Assembly: GCF_002257645.1 (NCBI RefSeq)
Contig: NZ_NQMO01000003.1
Location: forward strand, 310,001-374,000
DNA from: Paenibacillus sp. XY044
Lineage (GTDB): Bacteria; Bacillota; Bacilli; Paenibacillales; Paenibacillaceae
Length of the DNA: 64,000 nt
Direction of reading: 5' to 3'
The translations under genes were made by a program, and so were the position numbers. Under the pieces are notes generated by a model. The model worked only from the letters and a program-made list of their open reading frames with translations, ran no database searches and had not been told where the DNA came from. Below are positions 53,611 to 62,209 of the stretch, one piece after another (position 1 is the first letter of the stretch; each line of letters starts with the position of its first letter).

Positions 53611-54426
53611 ATGCCGGAATTGCCGGAAATGGAAAATTACCGAAGATTGCTGTCAGAACTAATTATCAATGCTCCGATTACAGATGTGGTGGTGAACCGC
53701 GAGAAATCCATTAATGTTCCGGTCGAAAGTTTCAAGTCGGAGCTGCTTGGAACGAGAACGATTTTTGTGGAGCGGCGCGGAAAGCATCTCATTTTTCACC
53801 TGAACAACGGCCGCAGGCTGCTGCTGCATCTGATGCTGGGCGGCTTAATGTACTACGGAACCGAAGAGGATCGCCCGAAACGTTCTACTCAGATTGAGAT
53901 TTCGTTCGGAGAGCGGACGCTGTATTTTATCGGCCTGCGTCTTGGCCATCTCCATCTACACTCGGCGAAAGAAGTCGAGGAGCTTCTCGCTCCTCTCGGA
54001 CCGGAACCGCTGGACCGCCGGATGAACCCGGAGAAGTTTGCGGGAATTTTGCAAGGGCGGCGCGGATCGTTAAAATCGCTGCTGGTCAACCAGCATGTCA
54101 TTGCCGGCATCGGGAACTGCTATGCGGACGAAATCGCGTATGAAGCCGGTCTGCTGCCTTCGGCGAAGGTTCAGGACTTGACGGAAGCGTCGGTTGCGAT
54201 ACTGTATGAAGCGATGCAAAAAGTGCTGCGGGATGCTCTCGAAAACGGCGGTTACATGGATACTCCGTTTATGGTAGGTGACCAGCTAACAGGCGGATAC
54301 GACGACCAGTGCAAAGTTTATGACCGCGAAGGGGAAGCATGCTACCGCTGCGGCGGTGTCATCCACAAAGCCGAATTAAATGGACGGAAGGCCTTTTATT
54401 GTCCGTCCTGCCAGCATGAGCAGTAA
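53611..54426 (+). CDS. Fpg/Nei family DNA glycosylase
   Basis: Base-excision glycosylase/AP lyase. The mature N-terminus P-E-L-P-E supplies the catalytic Pro and Glu; the beta-hairpin Lys is in ERRGKHL; a helix-two-turn-helix carries the LKSLLVNQHVIAGIGNCYADEI block. A zinc finger (C-x2-C...C-x2-C, CYRCGG to CPSC) includes the DNA-binding Arg. It diverges from classical MutM: PEMENYRR replaces PEVETxRR and the HLGMSG loop reads HLMLGG, so substrate preference may differ. The start is set by the obligatory Pro2. It overlaps the endonuclease IV gene by 11 bases. Confidence 0.88.
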   Translation: MPELPEMENYRRLLSELIINAPITDVVVNREKSINVPVESFKSELLGTRTIFVERRGKHLIFHLNNGRRLLLHLMLGGLMYYGTEEDRPKRSTQIEISFGERTLYFIGLRLGHLHLHSAKEVEELLAPLGPEPLDRRMNPEKFAGILQGRRGSLKSLLVNQHVIAGIGNCYADEIAYEAGLLPSAKVQDLTEASVAILYEAMQKVLRDALENGGYMDTPFMVGDQLTGGYDDQCKVYDREGEACYRCGGVIHKAELNGRKAFYCPSCQHEQ

Positions 54427-55273
54427 TCATCTGCTCATCGGCTGCCATGTCAGTACCCGAGGCGGTTATGGGAGAGCTGCCCGGCGGGCATGGGAGATCG
54501 GGGCCAGATCATTTCAATACTTTCCGAAAAATCCCCGCAGTCTGTCGATTAAAACGCTGGATGCCGCGGCGGCGGCGGACTGCCGTAACTTTTGCCGGGA
54601 GTACGGCATCCCAAGCATTGCCCATACGCCGTATCCAATCAACATCGCGATCGGAGATAGCCGGGGCCGGGACCTGTACGAGCTGACCGTTAAGTCGCTG
54701 CAGAACGATCTGATCATCGCCGAGGCGTGCGGTACGGTCGGCATCGTAGTCCACTTCGGTCATTTCAAGGGAAACGATGCATTACAAGGCTACAAAAATA
54801 TAATACAATGTTTAAACGAGACACTGTCAGGCTGGCAGGGCAGCGCCAAGATTTTGCTGGAAAACCAGGCCGGCACCCCGGGCTCGATGGGCATCACGCT
54901 TGATGAGCTGGTATACGTCAGGCGGCTGAGCGATTATCCGGAGAAAATCGGCTTTTGCTTGGATACTTGCCATGCTTTTGCATCCGGTGTGTGGGATCCG
55001 CACGCTACCGACGCACTCGTAGAACGGGGCAGAGACCTGGGTTACTGGAGCGATCTGACAGCTGTTCACCTGAACGATTCCAAGTATCCGCTTGGTTCGG
55101 GGAAGGACCGCCACGAGCGAATCGGTCAGGGGCACATTGGCGAAGAAGCTTTTCAGGCGCTGCTGTCTTATCCGGAATTCCGTGGCAAGGCGCTCGTTCT
55201 AGAGACGGAAACGGGCGAAGACGGCACGCATCGCGGTGATATCGCCAAGGTAAAAGGCTGGCCCATCGTTTAG
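54416..55273 (+). CDS. nfo: endonuclease IV (AP endonuclease)
   Basis: TIM-barrel tri-zinc enzyme that cleaves DNA 5' to abasic sites. The 285 residues show GCHVSTRGGY, FQYFPKNPR, the ligand segments AHTPYPIN and VVHFGHFKG, ILLENQAG, FCLDTCHAFASG, VHLNDSK and LETETG in the proper order. It overlaps the glycosylase gene, so base removal and strand incision enzymes are translated together. No clear ribosome binding site, which fits coupling. Confidence 0.92.
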   Translation: MSSNHLLIGCHVSTRGGYGRAARRAWEIGARSFQYFPKNPRSLSIKTLDAAAAADCRNFCREYGIPSIAHTPYPINIAIGDSRGRDLYELTVKSLQNDLIIAEACGTVGIVVHFGHFKGNDALQGYKNIIQCLNETLSGWQGSAKILLENQAGTPGSMGITLDELVYVRRLSDYPEKIGFCLDTCHAFASGVWDPHATDALVERGRDLGYWSDLTAVHLNDSKYPLGSGKDRHERIGQGHIGEEAFQALLSYPEFRGKALVLETETGEDGTHRGDIAKVKGWPIV

Positions 55274-55310
55274 CCGTCGGTTTGTTTTTTTAGGGAAGGA
55301 GGGACCGAGT

Positions 55311-55652
55311 GTGATCCATCTGTTTTTGGATGATTATCGCCGCTGTCCGCAAGGATTTACCCTCGCGCAGAGCGCGGAGGAATGCCTTATGATGCTGAAG
55401 GAGTGCGAGGTCGGCATATTATCGCTTGATTTTGACTTGGGACCCGGTGAGCTGACGGGCAAGGACGTGGTCAAGCATATGATTACGGGTGCCTTATTCC
55501 CGCAGGAAATTTATTTGCATACGTCTAGTATGTGGGGCAAAAAGGAGATGTATGAGCTGCTCTATCATCATAAGCCGGAGCATGTCGTGCTCCATAACGG
55601 CCCGATGCCTCCGGATGTGCTTGAGCAGATTGCGAGAGGGGATGCACCATGA
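55311..55652 (+). CDS. cyclic-phosphate-processing receiver-like (cREC) protein
   Basis: A 113-residue single-domain protein with LFLDDYRRCPQGF at the start and LSLDFDLGPGELTGKDVV near residues 42-59, the DDxR...LDxDLG pattern of a receiver-like family found beside RNA/cyclic-phosphate enzymes. No phospho-acceptor network like that of a standard response regulator can be confirmed. GTG start with GGAGGGA upstream. Overlaps the thioredoxin gene by four bases. Confidence 0.65.
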   Translation: MIHLFLDDYRRCPQGFTLAQSAEECLMMLKECEVGILSLDFDLGPGELTGKDVVKHMITGALFPQEIYLHTSSMWGKKEMYELLYHHKPEHVVLHNGPMPPDVLEQIARGDAP

Positions 55653-55969
55653 GGCATCTGAACGAGCAGGAGCTGCTGAAGGAGCTTTGGACCAAAGGCA
55701 AACCGCTGGCGGTCTTTTTGTATACTCCTTTCTGCGGCACCTGTAAAGCGGCCAGACGCATGCTGGAAGTAGCGGAGCACCTGCTGCCTGAAGGCATCGT
55801 GGCTGATGCGGATGTGAACATGCTGCCACAGGTCGTTCAGCAGTATCAGATCCGCAGTGTGCCGGCGCTGCTCGTCACAGACGCGAACCGCAGCGTCAAG
55901 CCGTCCATCCGGTACAGCATGGGCTCCGTGGAAGACCTGCTGCAGGAAATAAGGGGAGTGATGTCATGA
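55649..55969 (+). CDS. thioredoxin family protein
   Basis: A 106-residue thioredoxin fold with the redox motif C-G-T-C in FLYTPFCGTCKAARRML (about 32-38) and the cis-Pro in IRSVPALLVTD. The active site differs from C-G-P-C of housekeeping thioredoxin, suggesting a dedicated reductant. Coupled by ATGA overlaps to the genes before and after it; the partner is not evident. Confidence 0.85.
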   Translation: MRHLNEQELLKELWTKGKPLAVFLYTPFCGTCKAARRMLEVAEHLLPEGIVADADVNMLPQVVQQYQIRSVPALLVTDANRSVKPSIRYSMGSVEDLLQEIRGVMS

Positions 55970-56739
55970 TTTCGATGAAGGACGTGACGCTGAGAAGAGA
56001 GGATGACCTCATTCTTGACGACATATCACTCGAGATTAAGCCCGGGGAGCATTGGGTGATTCTCGGAAGAAACGGCTCGGGTAAAACGACGATGCTGGAA
56101 ATGATGACGGGTTATCTTTTTCCAAGCTCGGGAACAATTGAAGTACTGGGCAATGTGTACGGTGAGTGCGACGTCCGGGAAGTGCGCAAAGACATCGGCT
56201 ATATCAGCCCTTCTCTGATGGAGAGGCTGTCACTCAGCGACCCGGTATGGGAAGTGGTGGCGACGGGAGCGTACGCTTTTTTGCGTTTCTACCAAGAGAT
56301 TCCGGCTGATGTGAAAGAGAAGGCGCTCAGTCTGCTGGAGGATATGCATTTGGGCGGACATGTGGGGCACCCTTTCGGCACGCTCTCCCAAGGCGAACGG
56401 AAAAAGGTGCTGCTCGCACGCTGCTTGATGGCAGCCCCCAAGCTGCTGATCATGGACGAGCCGTGTGCGGGCCTGGACTTATATGAGCGGGAAAAGATGC
56501 TGGCCGAGGTTGACCGGCTTCGCCAGCGGAATATGACCGTGGTATACGTAACCCATCACGTTGAGGAAATCGTGCCTTTATTTACGCATGTGGCGCTGAT
56601 CCGTGACGGCAAAATCGCCGGTTCCGGGCCAAAGCATGAGGTGCTGACCAATGAAATGATCAAACGGACCTACGACATTCCTGCCAAACTGGAATGGAAT
56701 GAAGGTCGTCCATGGATTAAAGTGATTTCTGGAGGGTAA
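55966..56739 (+). CDS. orphan ABC ATPase (YlmA-like)
   Basis: A 257-residue ATP-binding cassette: Walker A GRNGSGKTT, signature LSQGERKKV, Walker B LLIMDEPCAGLD, H-loop YVTHHVEEI. No permease or binding protein accompanies it. Sequence and isolated context resemble Bacillus YlmA, a non-transport-like or unassigned ATPase. Coupled to the thioredoxin gene by an ATGA overlap; the following gene starts six bases after its stop. Confidence 0.82.
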   Translation: MISMKDVTLRREDDLILDDISLEIKPGEHWVILGRNGSGKTTMLEMMTGYLFPSSGTIEVLGNVYGECDVREVRKDIGYISPSLMERLSLSDPVWEVVATGAYAFLRFYQEIPADVKEKALSLLEDMHLGGHVGHPFGTLSQGERKKVLLARCLMAAPKLLIMDEPCAGLDLYEREKMLAEVDRLRQRNMTVVYVTHHVEEIVPLFTHVALIRDGKIAGSGPKHEVLTNEMIKRTYDIPAKLEWNEGRPWIKVISGG

Positions 56740-56745
56740 CCCATT

Positions 56746-57816
56746 TTGACTGATCATAACTTAATGAATAATGAAAACAGCGAGGAATCGGAAGATTCCG
56801 TTTCAAGATTTATATGCACCGCTAACCATGGCTTTGCTCCTTATGCCCAGGAAGAGCTGCGCCGTAAATTCGGCAGCCTGAAAAGCCGTGTGCTCGTGTC
56901 GGGAGAAGTGTTCCTGCTCACGCTGAACGAAGAAGCCGGACGAGCGGTTGATATGATTGTCAGCAGCCCGCCGATCTTCCTGCGTCATATTCAGCCTGTG
57001 CAGCTGGAGCAAAATGCCGAAGATATGGAACGGGCGATCCGGGAGACGAGCGCTTTCCTGCGGAACCGGAAGGAACTTCATGGCGCAGCCGTGTCGCTGC
57101 AGGTTCGGAAAGCCGACGACAGCTTGTGGCAGGATAGCGCAGGCAAACTGCGCGAAGTGCTGGCCGAGATGCTGGGCGATCTCGGGACGGATTTTGTCGT
57201 TCAGGATCCGGAGTGGATCATTTCCATTTTCGCCGCCGGAAGCATGCTGTATGCCGGGGTGTCTCGACCAACCGACAACTTGTCGGACTGGAGCGGCGGA
57301 GCAATTCGCTTCCAGCGTGAGGAAGGGCAGATCTCCAGGGCTAAATTCAAGCTGCTTGAAGCCGAACACAGCTTCGGCATCGATTTCACCGCTTTTCATA
57401 AGGCGCTTGATATCGGCGCAGCGCCCGGCGGCTGGACATCCTTTTTGCTTGACCGTGGGCTTCAGGTTACGGCCGTGGACCCGGCGGTCATGCATGAGTC
57501 GCTGCAGGGGCATCCCGCACTGCGGATTCTCCGGAAAAATGCTTCTGAGGTACAATTCAAGGATGAGGAATTCGATCTTCTTGTGTGCGATATGAGCTGG
57601 AGTCCGAAACAGATGGTGAAGCTGGTGAAGGAACTGCTGCCGAGTCTGGCCATGGGGGGAACAGCGGTTGTAACGGTAAAACTGATGCATAAGAAACCGA
57701 TGGCTTTGATAGATGATGTCATCTCCTCGTTTGAGCAGGCGGAAATGCAGGTTCAGAGGGCCAAGCAGCTGTTTCACAACCGGGACGAGATCACGCTTTA
57801 TATGATTAAATATTAA
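56746..57816 (+). CDS. RlmM-like SAM-dependent rRNA 2'-O-methyltransferase
   Basis: A 356-residue protein with an N-terminal THUMP-like region (ICTANHGFAPYAQEELRRKFG) and a C-terminal FtsJ/RrmJ-type domain: KALDIGAAPGGWTSFLL, catalytic Asp in VCDMSW, Lys in VVTVKLM, and a Glu in NRDEITLYM matching the end of RlmM. By family it would methylate a cytidine of 23S rRNA. TTG start after GGAGGGT. Last gene of the coupled set beginning at 55311; no terminator before the next promoter. Confidence 0.82.
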   Translation: MTDHNLMNNENSEESEDSVSRFICTANHGFAPYAQEELRRKFGSLKSRVLVSGEVFLLTLNEEAGRAVDMIVSSPPIFLRHIQPVQLEQNAEDMERAIRETSAFLRNRKELHGAAVSLQVRKADDSLWQDSAGKLREVLAEMLGDLGTDFVVQDPEWIISIFAAGSMLYAGVSRPTDNLSDWSGGAIRFQREEGQISRAKFKLLEAEHSFGIDFTAFHKALDIGAAPGGWTSFLLDRGLQVTAVDPAVMHESLQGHPALRILRKNASEVQFKDEEFDLLVCDMSWSPKQMVKLVKELLPSLAMGGTAVVTVKLMHKKPMALIDDVISSFEQAEMQVQRAKQLFHNRDEITLYMIKY

Positions 57817-57883
57817 TCTTGTAAAAGTCTTGCTTTGATGATCTGCCTGGACTGGCGAAAGTAAAGGAATTGGCAAATATTTC

Positions 57884-57912
57884 TTGCGCAATCCGACAAT
57901 TTGTTCTATACT
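57884..57912 (+). promoter_or_regulatory. sigma-A promoter upstream of the kinase/Tad-like operon
   Basis: TTGCGC, 17-base spacer, TATACT; a transcript would start near 57919, 115 bases before the kinase start. Confidence 0.75.
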
Positions 57913-57942
57913 AATACCAAAATTAACCAAACGATAATATAG

Positions 57943-58009
57943 GGAAAGCATCCCGGAGTACGACAGTGGCTCAGGCCACGTCGTCATCCGAAGGTGCTTT
58001 CCTTTTTTG
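57943..58009 (+). terminator. long terminator-like hairpin in the kinase leader
   Basis: GGAAAGCA/TGCTTTCC outer stem, inner CGGA/TCCG, ACGAC/GTCGT and GTGGC/GCCAC stems, then six T. It lies between promoter and coding region and has no alternative promoter behind it, so it may act as an attenuator or end a small RNA of about 90 bases. Confidence 0.75.
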
Positions 58010-58033
58010 TCGTTCAGAAAGGGAGTGTATACG

Positions 58034-59518
58034 ATGAGTCATTCTTCCAGGCTGCGCCCCGGACAAAGGATTGGAGGGAGGTATGAAGTAATCGGCAGCA
58101 TCGGTGAAGGTGGTATGAGCCGGGTATACCTGGCAGCAGACCTTAAGCTGCCCGGCAAGCAGTGGGCCGTCAAGGAAACGGCTTCGCGGCCCGAACTGCT
58201 CCAGGGCTTGCAGGACGAGGCTGAGCTCCTCATCTCATTGAGCCATCCCCGTCTCCCGCGAATCGTCGATTTTTTTATATCGGATGAAGAGGGATTCGCT
58301 TATTTGGTGATGGATTTCATTCAGGGCATCACGCTGGAGGAACACTTTAAGGAGAGCAATTACCGTCCCACGGCCAGTTCCATTCTGCGAATCGCGAATC
58401 AGCTGCTGGAAGTGCTGGAATATCTGCATGAGCATGAACCCGCCGTCATTTTTCGAGACCTGAAACCATCCAACATCATGCTTACCGACCAGCTGGAAGT
58501 CCGGTTGATCGATTTCGGGATTGCCCGAAATTACAAGCAGGATCAATATCAGGACACCGTTAAGCTCGGTACGGTCGGCTTCGCGGCACCGGAGCAGTAT
58601 GGATTGGGGCAAAGTGATGCGAGGTCGGATTTGTACGGCTTGGGCGCCTTGATTCTGTATTTGTCCACCGGCGGTAAAGCCAGCGAATGGAAGGAAGGGG
58701 TTCAGGAACTAATTCGACCAGATCTTCCGAAAGGAATGGTCCCTATTATAAGGCGCCTGCTGAGCATTGAACCCAAGGACCGGTATCAATCCGCCAAGGA
58801 AGTCCGCTCGGTGCTGGGTTCCATCAGTATGCTGGATTCGGGACCGCTGGAACTGAAGAGGATCAGGAAGGCGGGTTTTCCGGGAACGCTGGCGATTGCG
58901 GTCATGGGGGCGGGCAGCGGAACTGGAACGACCCATACGGCGATTGCCGTTGCGCATTATTTAGCCCGAAGTTACGGCAAAGTGGCCCTTGTCGAGATGA
59001 ACCTGCAATCTCCGGCGTTCGGCAGGATTCAGAGAATCGCGGCCGGCAGGTCGGAAAACGTCCAACCTGGTGAGCGCAAATTTGAGGTGCAGGGCGTGGA
59101 CTACTGGCGGCAAACCGCCAGGGCGGACGTGATCTCGCTGCTTGGCGGAAGCTATAACTTTGTGGTGATGGATTTGGGAGCTTACCTTGGCAACGACCGG
59201 TTGGAGGAGTTTCTGCGTGCGGATATTCCCATTATTGTCGGTTCGGGAGCGGAGTGGAAGCATCAGGATTTAGTTGGGCTGATCCAGCAGTTGTCCGCCC
59301 ACCCTCAGCACAAGTGGTTGTATTTTCTTCCGCTCGCACCGCAGGATGCAGTGCATCGGCTGCGGCGCACGCTGGGCACGTCCCAGGTATTTTCCATCCC
59401 GCTTCAGGTGGACCCTTTTGACCAATGCGATGAGATGGATCGGGCATTTGTCCGGATTTTCCAAGGGCTGCTGCCGGGAGCGGAGCGCAGACGAAGGTTC
59501 AGGTTCGGCTTAAGCTGA
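58034..59518 (+). CDS. Ser/Thr protein kinase fused to a TadZ/CpaE-like domain
   Basis: A 494-residue fusion. Residues about 18-275 are a Hanks-type kinase: Gly loop IGEGGMSRVYL, Lys in WAVKE, catalytic FRDLKPSNIML (Phe for His of HRD), IDFGIA for DFG, and the activation-loop GTVGFAAPEQY. There are no PASTA repeats and no membrane helix. From about 285 a MinD/ParA-like domain follows (IAVMGAGSGTGTTHTAIAVA, VALVEMNLQSP), but its P-loop has no lysine, so ATP hydrolysis there is unlikely. AAAGGGAG is nine bases from the ATG. First gene of a Tad-like operon; it presumably phosphorylates a component or couples a signal to assembly. Confidence 0.85.
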   Translation: MSHSSRLRPGQRIGGRYEVIGSIGEGGMSRVYLAADLKLPGKQWAVKETASRPELLQGLQDEAELLISLSHPRLPRIVDFFISDEEGFAYLVMDFIQGITLEEHFKESNYRPTASSILRIANQLLEVLEYLHEHEPAVIFRDLKPSNIMLTDQLEVRLIDFGIARNYKQDQYQDTVKLGTVGFAAPEQYGLGQSDARSDLYGLGALILYLSTGGKASEWKEGVQELIRPDLPKGMVPIIRRLLSIEPKDRYQSAKEVRSVLGSISMLDSGPLELKRIRKAGFPGTLAIAVMGAGSGTGTTHTAIAVAHYLARSYGKVALVEMNLQSPAFGRIQRIAAGRSENVQPGERKFEVQGVDYWRQTARADVISLLGGSYNFVVMDLGAYLGNDRLEEFLRADIPIIVGSGAEWKHQDLVGLIQQLSAHPQHKWLYFLPLAPQDAVHRLRRTLGTSQVFSIPLQVDPFDQCDEMDRAFVRIFQGLLPGAERRRRFRFGLS

Positions 59519-59552
59519 GCGGTGGTCATAGAGGAGGGAGTTATCGGGGAGT

Positions 59553-60572
59553 ATGTCAAAGTTAAGGCAGCGAACGAAACACTTGATTTATGCAGGTCTG
59601 GCAGGCGCTTCAGTGATGGGGCTGCTGTTTGCAGGCTATACGGTCTGGAATGTGGTGGAGCAGAACGAACGGGAGGGAGCGATAGAACGCCACTACCAGC
59701 GGCAAATCGCCGATTTGGAACAGGCGCAGCTCCAGTCGCAGAAGTCGATGACTTCCGGGTGGGCCCTCACCCACGATGTGGCTCCCGGAGTGACGATCAA
59801 ACAGGGCGATTTGATTCAGATCAAAATTCCGTCTGAAGCGGCCCCTGTCAACCTGATCGCAGACAAGGAAGGAGCTGCCGGAAGAACTGCCAAGATCGAG
59901 CTGGGCAAAGGCACGCCTCTAACCGAAGCGATGCTGTATGAAGGCCAGCCGACGGCACCGGATTTAAGAAACCGTGAGATGAAGGCGGTCTCGCTGCCCT
60001 CGAATCTCAAACAAGGGGATACCGTAGACGTACGGATCCAGTTTCCGTCCGGTCAGGACTATATCGTGTTATCCAAGAAAAAGATTGATAAACTCGCTTC
60101 GCCAACCATGTGGCTGAAGATGAACGAGCAGGAGATTTTGTCTTTGTCGAGCGCCATGGTGGATGCCTATTTGCATGATGCCGCACTATATGCGCTCACT
60201 TACGTAGAACCGGAAATGCAGAACAGGGCGGTCCCAACCTATCCGGTGAATAAAGCCGTCATGAAGTTGATTGCCAGCGACCCTAACATCGTAAACAAAG
60301 CGGAACAGACGCTGACCGAGGCAGTCCGTTCAGTGCTGGAGAGCGACCTTGCCCGGGCGGGCGCGCAGATTCCAGGGAACAGCTCGTTTTCGTCGTCGGA
60401 ATATTCCTCAGGGTATGGACAGTCATCAAGTTCCTCCTCAAGCACGTCTCCGTCGAACGGTTCAACCGCTGCTACGGAGCCAGAGAGCACATTTACGTTG
60501 GACCAACCGCAGCAGAATAAGCTGCTGGAACAAGCGATGAAAGAGGATGGTGATTCGAATGGACAACCATAG
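59553..60572 (+). CDS. CpaB-like SAF-domain protein
   Basis: A 339-residue membrane protein: basic N-terminus, one helix (about 12-31), a short coiled stretch, and an external SAF domain (about 72-135: ALTHDVAPGVTIKQGDLIQIKIP to KGTPLTEAML), followed by a RcpC-like region (LPSNLKQGDTVDVRIQFP). The last 80 residues are Ser-rich and low in complexity. The pattern is that of CpaB/RcpC of Flp pilus systems, which in Gram-negatives sits in the periplasm; here it would face the wall. It follows the kinase gene by 34 bases. Confidence 0.8.
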   Translation: MSKLRQRTKHLIYAGLAGASVMGLLFAGYTVWNVVEQNEREGAIERHYQRQIADLEQAQLQSQKSMTSGWALTHDVAPGVTIKQGDLIQIKIPSEAAPVNLIADKEGAAGRTAKIELGKGTPLTEAMLYEGQPTAPDLRNREMKAVSLPSNLKQGDTVDVRIQFPSGQDYIVLSKKKIDKLASPTMWLKMNEQEILSLSSAMVDAYLHDAALYALTYVEPEMQNRAVPTYPVNKAVMKLIASDPNIVNKAEQTLTEAVRSVLESDLARAGAQIPGNSSFSSSEYSSGYGQSSSSSSSTSPSNGSTAATEPESTFTLDQPQQNKLLEQAMKEDGDSNGQP

Positions 60573-60653
60573 GCCTTAGAAGGCATCAGCAGTTTTTTTG
60601 CAAAACCGCTAATGTGTGTACTTTAACGATATCGACAGACCAGGGGTGATGAT

Positions 60654-61367
60654 GTGAAAACGTGGATCTTTGCCGGGATTTGCGACAAGAGCGAACTTCT
60701 GATTTACGTTTGCAAGCTGCTTGTTGCGGCAGGACAAAAGGTGCTGCTGGTGGACGCCACTGAGAAACGCAAATATCCGCTTTATATCGGACAGTTGGAC
60801 AGACCGCTGTCAGTGACGGAATTTTCCGGCTTTGACGTCGCTTCGGGTGTTGCGGATGAAATCGGACTGCAGGAACATTTAGCGTCAGCCGGGACATCGA
60901 TGGAGCATTACGACGTGGTGGTGTTTGATATGGAGCAGGCAGACTTTTGTTCCCCTGATACCTGGGAAAGTGCCGCTGCATTGGTATGGGTCAGCGATTA
61001 TGAGATTTGGACGCTGGAGCGGGGGAGAGATTGGTTGGAAGAGCTGCTTAACGGGCACCTGGCAGGCCAGACTCATGAGTTCTATATAGCGTATGTCCGG
61101 GCTGTGGAACCATTTTTTGACGAGGGGTATGCGGAAGGATATTTCGGCAACCTCCCTGTTCTATGGAGGGAAGCGCCTGTCGTCATCCCGTGGGTCGAGA
61201 CGGATTATGCCTTGAAGCTTCACAACGAGCATTCCCGGAAGGTGCGGATCAGACCCTTAAGCCGAATATACAAAAAAAATTTATGTCTATTGATGAGACT
61301 TCTGACAGACATGGAACCGAAAACAATCCATCGCGCATTACGGAGCGCGGAAAGGAGAAAAGCATGA
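60654..61367 (+). CDS. degenerate TadZ/CpaE-like protein
   Basis: A 237-residue cytosolic protein resembling the MinD/ParA fold: first strand TWIFAGICDKSELLIYVCKLL, then QKVLLVDATEKRKYP, the switch-like YDVVVFDMEQ and a central ALVWVSDYEIWTL strand. The P-loop position reads GICDKSELL and lacks the G-K-T core, so nucleotide binding is doubtful. GTG start with AGGGGTGAT. Ends with an ATGA overlap into the next gene, which has the same fold, so the two may form a heterodimer. Family placement rests on fold pattern and neighbours. Confidence 0.6.
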   Translation: MKTWIFAGICDKSELLIYVCKLLVAAGQKVLLVDATEKRKYPLYIGQLDRPLSVTEFSGFDVASGVADEIGLQEHLASAGTSMEHYDVVVFDMEQADFCSPDTWESAAALVWVSDYEIWTLERGRDWLEELLNGHLAGQTHEFYIAYVRAVEPFFDEGYAEGYFGNLPVLWREAPVVIPWVETDYALKLHNEHSRKVRIRPLSRIYKKNLCLLMRLLTDMEPKTIHRALRSAERRKA

Positions 61368-62209
61368 GTACAGTAGCATTTTGGAGCCCGTTAGAGGGAG
61401 GAAGCGGAAGCTCGGCGCATGCAGCTGCGGCTGCGGCTTGTCTCGGTTTGGAATATCGCCTGCGCGTCCTTCTCGGACACGGAGGCACGGCGGGGGAGCG
61501 TGTGGAAGGAGCGTTCCGGAGCAGCAAACTGGTGCTCGACCATTCCCTCGTGTCGTTTCACGATCACGGCATGGACGCGCTGGAAAGGCTGGCGGTTAAC
61601 CGCCGTTTAAACAGGGACAATTTCCGTGATTACACAATCCCTGTACTGCCTGAGCGCCTCGATTTGGTCCAGGGAAATGACCGGCGGGGAGGAACGCTTC
61701 CGGGTTACCGATCGCAATCGGTGCATTCCATCATTACTTTAGCTAAACAGTGCTATGATCTGGTGCTACTGGATGCGGGGTGCGGGATGGGATCGGCTGA
61801 AGATCCGGCGGATGGGATGATGCTCGAGGAGGCGGATTTGATCGTCGTCAGCCTGACGCAGAGCATTGAGAGCCTGGAGCACTTTTTCAGCGGGAGGCAT
61901 TGTCCCGACCAACTAAAGGACAAGCCCGTCATTCTTACCTTTGGGCGCTACGACAAAGAATCCCACTGCACGCTTCACAACATCAAACGCAGATTCGGGT
62001 ATAAAGGCATTCTTCACGGCGTGCCTTACAATACGGATTTTATGGATGCGTGGAACATGCATGGCGTGATGAACTATATGCAGCGCAGCCGCAGCCTAAA
62101 CGAGCGGCATCCCTCGGCACAATTCTACGGCAGCGTACGGCAGCTGGCCAAAGATCTGATGAACACGCTCGAAATACCCGCGCTCAAGATGGTGGGAAGG
62201 GGAGCTTGA
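61364..62209 (+). CDS. TadZ/CpaE-like P-loop protein lacking the Walker lysine
   Basis: A 281-residue MinD/ParA-like protein: WSPLEGGSGSSAHAAAAAA at the P-loop position (no Lys), YDLVLLDAGCGMG as the switch II strand, LIVVSLTQSIESLE, and VILTFGRYDKES. TadZ/CpaE proteins place the Tad pilus machine at a cell pole and often lose ATPase residues. AAAGGAG precedes the ATG at 61364; the stop abuts the CpaF-like start (TGA-ATG), indicating tight coupling. Confidence 0.75.
   Translation: MSTVAFWSPLEGGSGSSAHAAAAAACLGLEYRLRVLLGHGGTAGERVEGAFRSSKLVLDHSLVSFHDHGMDALERLAVNRRLNRDNFRDYTIPVLPERLDLVQGNDRRGGTLPGYRSQSVHSIITLAKQCYDLVLLDAGCGMGSAEDPADGMMLEEADLIVVSLTQSIESLEHFFSGRHCPDQLKDKPVILTFGRYDKESHCTLHNIKRRFGYKGILHGVPYNTDFMDAWNMHGVMNYMQRSRSLNERHPSAQFYGSVRQLAKDLMNTLEIPALKMVGRGA

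Noticed and set aside
56803..57987. 394-codon minus-strand frame opposite the RlmM-like gene
   Set aside because: Shadow frame; His/Arg-rich with no domain, and the plus-strand methyltransferase motifs are clear.
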